From an uncultured Oscillospiraceae bacterium (GTDB taxonomy: Bacteria; Bacillota; Clostridia; Oscillospirales; Oscillospiraceae), in the NCBI GenBank assembly GCA_934659445.1, contig CAKUHV010000035.1, positions 1-15,342 of the forward strand: a stretch of 15,342 bases of DNA, read 5' to 3'. The notes under the pieces were generated by a model that was not told the DNA's origin, did not search any database, and saw only the letters and a list, made by a program, of their open reading frames with translations. Within the stretch, counting starts at the first letter, position 1, and each line of letters starts with the position of its first letter. Below are positions 13,141 through 15,342 of this stretch, one piece after another. The position numbers and the translations under genes are program-made.

Positions 13141-14350
13141 ATATCTCCAGCGTCTCCGCGTCGGACAGGAACATCTTGGTATACAGGATCACCTTGTCCC
13201 CCTCCTTTAAGATCAAATCGCCGTTGGGGATGAGCATGGTGCCCCGGCGCTTGACCATGACGATCACCGTCTGGCGGGAGATGTCCAGCTCCCGGATGGG
13301 GTGGTCGTTCCAGGGGTTGTGGTGCTTCAGCACCACCTCCTTCAGCTCGATGCGGTGGTCGTCCCCCACCGCCTCGGCCCCCAGCACAAGGGTGTCGTGC
13401 TCCTGGATCACCGTGTCGCCCCGGGGCACCACGATGTCCCGGCCCCGCTGTACGGCGGCCACGATGACCCCCCGGGGGATGCCAAGGTCCTTGATGGCCT
13501 GTCCCACCCACTTGTCCCGGCGGGTCATGTGCACCTTCATGAAGTTGATCTCCTGCTCGTTGGCGTACTCGCTGATGCGCTTGATGCGGGAGTACTGGTC
13601 CACGAAGCCGGCGGAGATGATGCCCGTGGGGATGGCCACCATGCCCACCCCCAGAAAGGTGATGCAGATGCCGAAGAACTGCCCCATGGGGGTGACGGGG
13701 TAGATGTCCCCGTAGCCCACGGTCAGCAGGGTGGACACCGCCCACCACATGCCGGAAAAGGCGTTGCGGAACACCTCGGGCTGGGCCTCGTGCTCCAGGG
13801 AGTACATACACAGGCTGGCCCCCAGCATCAGCACCAGAATGATGAACACCGAGGACATAAGCTGCTGCCGCTTGCTGGCCAGAACGGAGGTGATGACGCT
13901 GAGAGAGTCGTAATAGGCGTTGATGCGGAACAGACGGAAGATGCGCACCACCCGGAACATCCGGAAGGCCACCGCCCCCGTGGGGAAGAATATGGGCAGG
14001 AAATAGGGCAGGAAGGAGGCCAGGTCGATGACGCCGGTGATGGAGCGGACGTATTTCCAGGTGGCCTCCCCCGGGGTCAGATCGGGGTACATATACTTGG
14101 CCGTCCACACCCGAAGGACGTAGTCCACGGCGAAGAAGGTCACGGTCACCCGTTCCACCGTCAGCAGCAGGGGGCCATAGTTCAGCTCCATGCTGTCAAA
14201 GGTGTACGCCACGCACACCGCCAGATTGATGACGATGGACGCCACCAGAAGGACGTCGTAGCCCCGGCTGAAGGCGTCGCCCACGTTGCCGGTCTCTACC
14301 ACGGAGTACAGCCGCCTGCGCCGCTGCTCCCAGATGCCGCGCCGGTCCAT
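13139..14350 (-). CDS. Voltage-sensor (6-TM) potassium channel with two C-terminal TrkA-C domains
   Basis: 403 residues; ATG at 14350 with GAGGTGA 6 nt upstream. The first helices lie at about 31-50 and 64-82, then 103-121. An S4 sensor has Arg at 130, 133, 136, 139 and 142 (FRMFRVVRIFRLFRI). S5 is around 163-184, the pore helix carries the selectivity filter TVGYGD (210-215), and S6 is at about 222-247 (with the hinge-like GVGMVAIPTG). After a linker come two TrkA-C-like domains: about 280-328 (WVGQAIKDLGIPRGVIVAAV, DTLVLGAE) and 350-395 (IRELDISRQTVIVMVKRRG, EGDKVILYT). TrkA-C domains bind small ligands such as cyclic dinucleotides in some transporters. No Rossmann (TrkA-N) domain lies between pore and TrkA-C, so NAD-type gating is unlikely. 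Potassium selectivity is firm; the gating ligand is unknown. Confidence 0.93.
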   Translation of the reverse strand: MDRRGIWEQRRRRLYSVVETGNVGDAFSRGYDVLLVASIVINLAVCVAYTFDSMELNYGPLLLTVERVTVTFFAVDYVLRVWTAKYMYPDLTPGEATWKYVRSITGVIDLASFLPYFLPIFFPTGAVAFRMFRVVRIFRLFRINAYYDSLSVITSVLASKRQQLMSSVFIILVLMLGASLCMYSLEHEAQPEVFRNAFSGMWWAVSTLLTVGYGDIYPVTPMGQFFGICITFLGVGMVAIPTGIISAGFVDQYSRIKRISEYANEQEINFMKVHMTRRDKWVGQAIKDLGIPRGVIVAAVQRGRDIVVPRGDTVIQEHDTLVLGAEAVGDDHRIELKEVVLKHHNPWNDHPIRELDISRQTVIVMVKRRGTMLIPNGDLILKEGDKVILYTKMFLSDAETLEI

Positions 14351-14393
14351 ATCAGGTCACCTCGGTTTCTTTTGTGGTTGGCGGGGCCGGCAG

Positions 14394-14415
14394 GGGCGGA
14401 TGGGGGCATCCGCCC
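14394..14415. repeat. GGGCGGAT/ATCCGCCC intergenic hairpin, copy 3
   Basis: Perfect 8-bp stem (14394-14401/14408-14415) with the loop GGGGGC. It sits in the 86-bp gap between the amidotransferase stop and the channel start, so it would lie in the channel mRNA leader if both genes are co-transcribed. Confidence 0.7.
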
Positions 14416-14436
14416 GGCGTCCCTGTGCCGCTTCCC

Positions 14437-15093
14437 CTATCCCCCGCACTGCCGGACGAACCAGCGGAAGATCTCCGCCCCGTCCACGGTGTCATCCCGG
14501 CGGTGGGCAAAGGACATACGCTCCGGGTGGAACTGTACCGCCAGCACCGGCCGGCCGGGATACTCTGCGGCCTCGGGGCAGCCCCCCTCGGACCGGGCGG
14601 TGACCGTCAGCCCCGTCCCGATGCGGTCCAGAACCTGATGGTGGTGGCTGTTCACGGGGAACACGGGGCCGTACCAGCGGTGGAGCAGGCTGCTCTCCTG
14701 GGCCAGAATGGGGTGGATGGCGTCGCCCCCCTGCCCCTGATGGAAGGGGCGCAGGTGGTCGGGAAGGTCCTGCACCAGAGTGCCCCCCAGGAAGATGTTC
14801 AGCAGCTGCATCCCCCGGCAGATGCCCAGAATGGGCTTGCCCGTGGGCCAGAAGGCCCGCAGCAGGGCCAGCTCCGCCGCGTCCCGGGCGGGGTCCGGGG
14901 CAAGGGAGCCGCGGTTTTCCTGTCCGAACAGGTGGGGCTGCACGTCCTTGCCGCCGCACAGCAGAAGTCCGTCACAGCTGAGGTCGGGGGCGGGGCAATA
15001 GCCGGGCACGGCCGCGCCCCCCGCGCCGGAGATGGCCGCGATGTAGTTGTCCATGGCGCCGTCCGCGCCGGAGATCTGGATCCTGGGTGCCAT
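14437..15093 (-). CDS. Class I glutamine amidotransferase, gamma-Glu-GABA hydrolase (peptidase C26) family
   Basis: 218 residues, slightly short of the usual ~240. It hydrolyses a gamma-glutamyl amide bond; PuuD, the best-known member, releases GABA from gamma-glutamyl-GABA in putrescine breakdown. Seen: DGLLLCGGKDVQPHLFG (41-57, the GG-D-P-Y/FG signature), nucleophile elbow GICRGMQ with Cys92, LGGTLVQDL (102-110), VNSHHHQ (147-153, the substrate-side histidines), and VQFHPE with His189 and Glu191 completing the triad. ATG at 15093 has GGGAG 8 nt upstream. No other putrescine genes are nearby, so the true substrate is open. It is probably transcribed from 15227-15255 through a leader with a terminator-like hairpin. 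Confidence 0.92.
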   Translation of the reverse strand: MAPRIQISGADGAMDNYIAAISGAGGAAVPGYCPAPDLSCDGLLLCGGKDVQPHLFGQENRGSLAPDPARDAAELALLRAFWPTGKPILGICRGMQLLNIFLGGTLVQDLPDHLRPFHQGQGGDAIHPILAQESSLLHRWYGPVFPVNSHHHQVLDRIGTGLTVTARSEGGCPEAAEYPGRPVLAVQFHPERMSFAHRRDDTVDGAEIFRWFVRQCGG

Positions 15094-15151
15094 AAGCTCA
15101 CTCCCTTTATATTTGCCCCGACTTCATTTGGTGTTCCCCTGCGGTGAACAC

Positions 15152-15181
15152 GAAAAGAAACCGGGAGCTTTTTGGCTCCGG
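15152..15181 (-). terminator. Terminator-like hairpin in the amidotransferase leader, possible attenuator
   Basis: On the minus strand the stem CCGGAGC/GCTCCCGG (one bulged G; 15181-15175/15168-15161) is followed by TTTCTTTT (15160-15153). It lies between the presumed promoter and the start codon, about 60 bases before the ATG. A second hairpin GTGTTC/GAACAC (15151-15146/15136-15131) follows. It could be an attenuator or the leftover terminator of an older upstream gene. Confidence 0.5.
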
Positions 15182-15226
15182 CCCGCTGTTCCCAAAGAAA
15201 AGAGGGGCGGAAGCCGCAGTGCTTCC

Positions 15227-15255
15227 ATTATATCCTATTTCCGGGGAGGGGACAA
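15227..15255 (-). promoter_or_regulatory. Probable promoter of the amidotransferase gene
   Basis: On the minus strand TTGTCC (15255-15250), a 17-nt spacer, and consensus TATAAT (15232-15227). The leader would be about 125 nt. The -35 box lies 8 bases from the presumed insertion sequence end at 15263. Confidence 0.65.
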
Positions 15256-15262
15256 TATGAAG

Positions 15263-15342
15263 TGACCCCCAAAAGTTAGACAAATATTTTGAATAAAAAT
15301 TGTTCAAGCGACCGAAAGGGCTTGTTGTCTGTGAATTGCAGG
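15263..15342. mobile_element. Probable end of an IS3-family insertion sequence, cut by window edge
   Basis: TGACCCCCAAAAGTTAGACA at 15263-15282 resembles the terminal inverted repeats of IS3-family (IS150-type) elements, which commonly begin TG and contain CCCCAAAAGTTAGACA. Base composition turns AT-rich exactly here, unlike the rest of the window. No transposase reading frame is visible in the 80 bases available, and the other end is outside the window, so this rests on motif memory. Confidence 0.55.

Noticed and set aside
13301..14638. A 445-residue plus-strand frame opposite the channel gene.
   Set aside because: Antisense shadow with His/Gly/Gln-rich composition; the minus-strand channel has exact functional motifs.
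15047..15307. Small open frames on both strands between the amidotransferase and the window end.
   Set aside because: They overlap the promoter, hairpins and presumed insertion sequence end, and lack good ribosome binding sites or recognisable domains.

Overview
The window is GC-rich, densely coded DNA. Its gene content (phosphate acetyltransferase, DegV, a DUF896/YnzC protein, a YlmH-type S4 protein, a FeoA-FeoB fusion) and its near-consensus sigma-A promoters and AGGAGG-type ribosome binding sites point to a Firmicute. A high-GC gut clostridium of the Oscillospiraceae type (Flavonifractor/Lawsonibacter-like) fits best. The genus is an inference from style and gene content, not from a search.

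Layout. (1) 1-930: 3' part of pta, cut by the window edge. (2) 931-1418: an unusual intergenic region. It holds the pta terminator, a cluster of hairpins, a second diverged copy of the last ten pta codons, a long imperfect palindrome, and a second copy of the terminator. (3) 1419-7910: a complete efflux operon with consensus promoter, tandem palindromic operator, TetR regulator, TolC-like protein, lipoprotein adaptor (MFP), RND pump and strong terminator. (4) 7909-10269, minus strand: ylmH-like gene, DUF896 gene and degV. YlmH and DegV have recognisable promoters; degV shares a bidirectional terminator with the RND operon. (5) 10288-13140: feoAB ferrous iron transporter, divergent from ylmH, followed by a repeat-rich 3' region and a bidirectional terminator. 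(6) 13139-15255, minus strand: a voltage-sensor potassium channel with two TrkA-C domains and no Rossmann domain, and a class I glutamine amidotransferase of the gamma-Glu-GABA hydrolase (peptidase C26) family, which has a leader with a possible attenuator. (7) 15263-15342: what looks like one end of an IS3-family insertion sequence, cut by the window edge.

Functionally this is mostly ordinary chromosome: acetate metabolism, regulated efflux, iron uptake, potassium flux and housekeeping RNA-binding proteins. The TetR protein probably represses its own operon through the tandem operator over the transcription start.

The least ordinary material is between the genes. Two homologous ~110-bp repeats (9238-9347 and 12869-12978) share a 13-bp stem in which five base pairs differ and all five are compensated. 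Three GGGCGGAT/ATCCGCCC hairpins are scattered in gene gaps. The pta 3' end plus terminator exists twice, the second copy with only synonymous changes and split by a palindromic element. I did not see CRISPR arrays, tRNA or rRNA genes, defence systems or phage genes.
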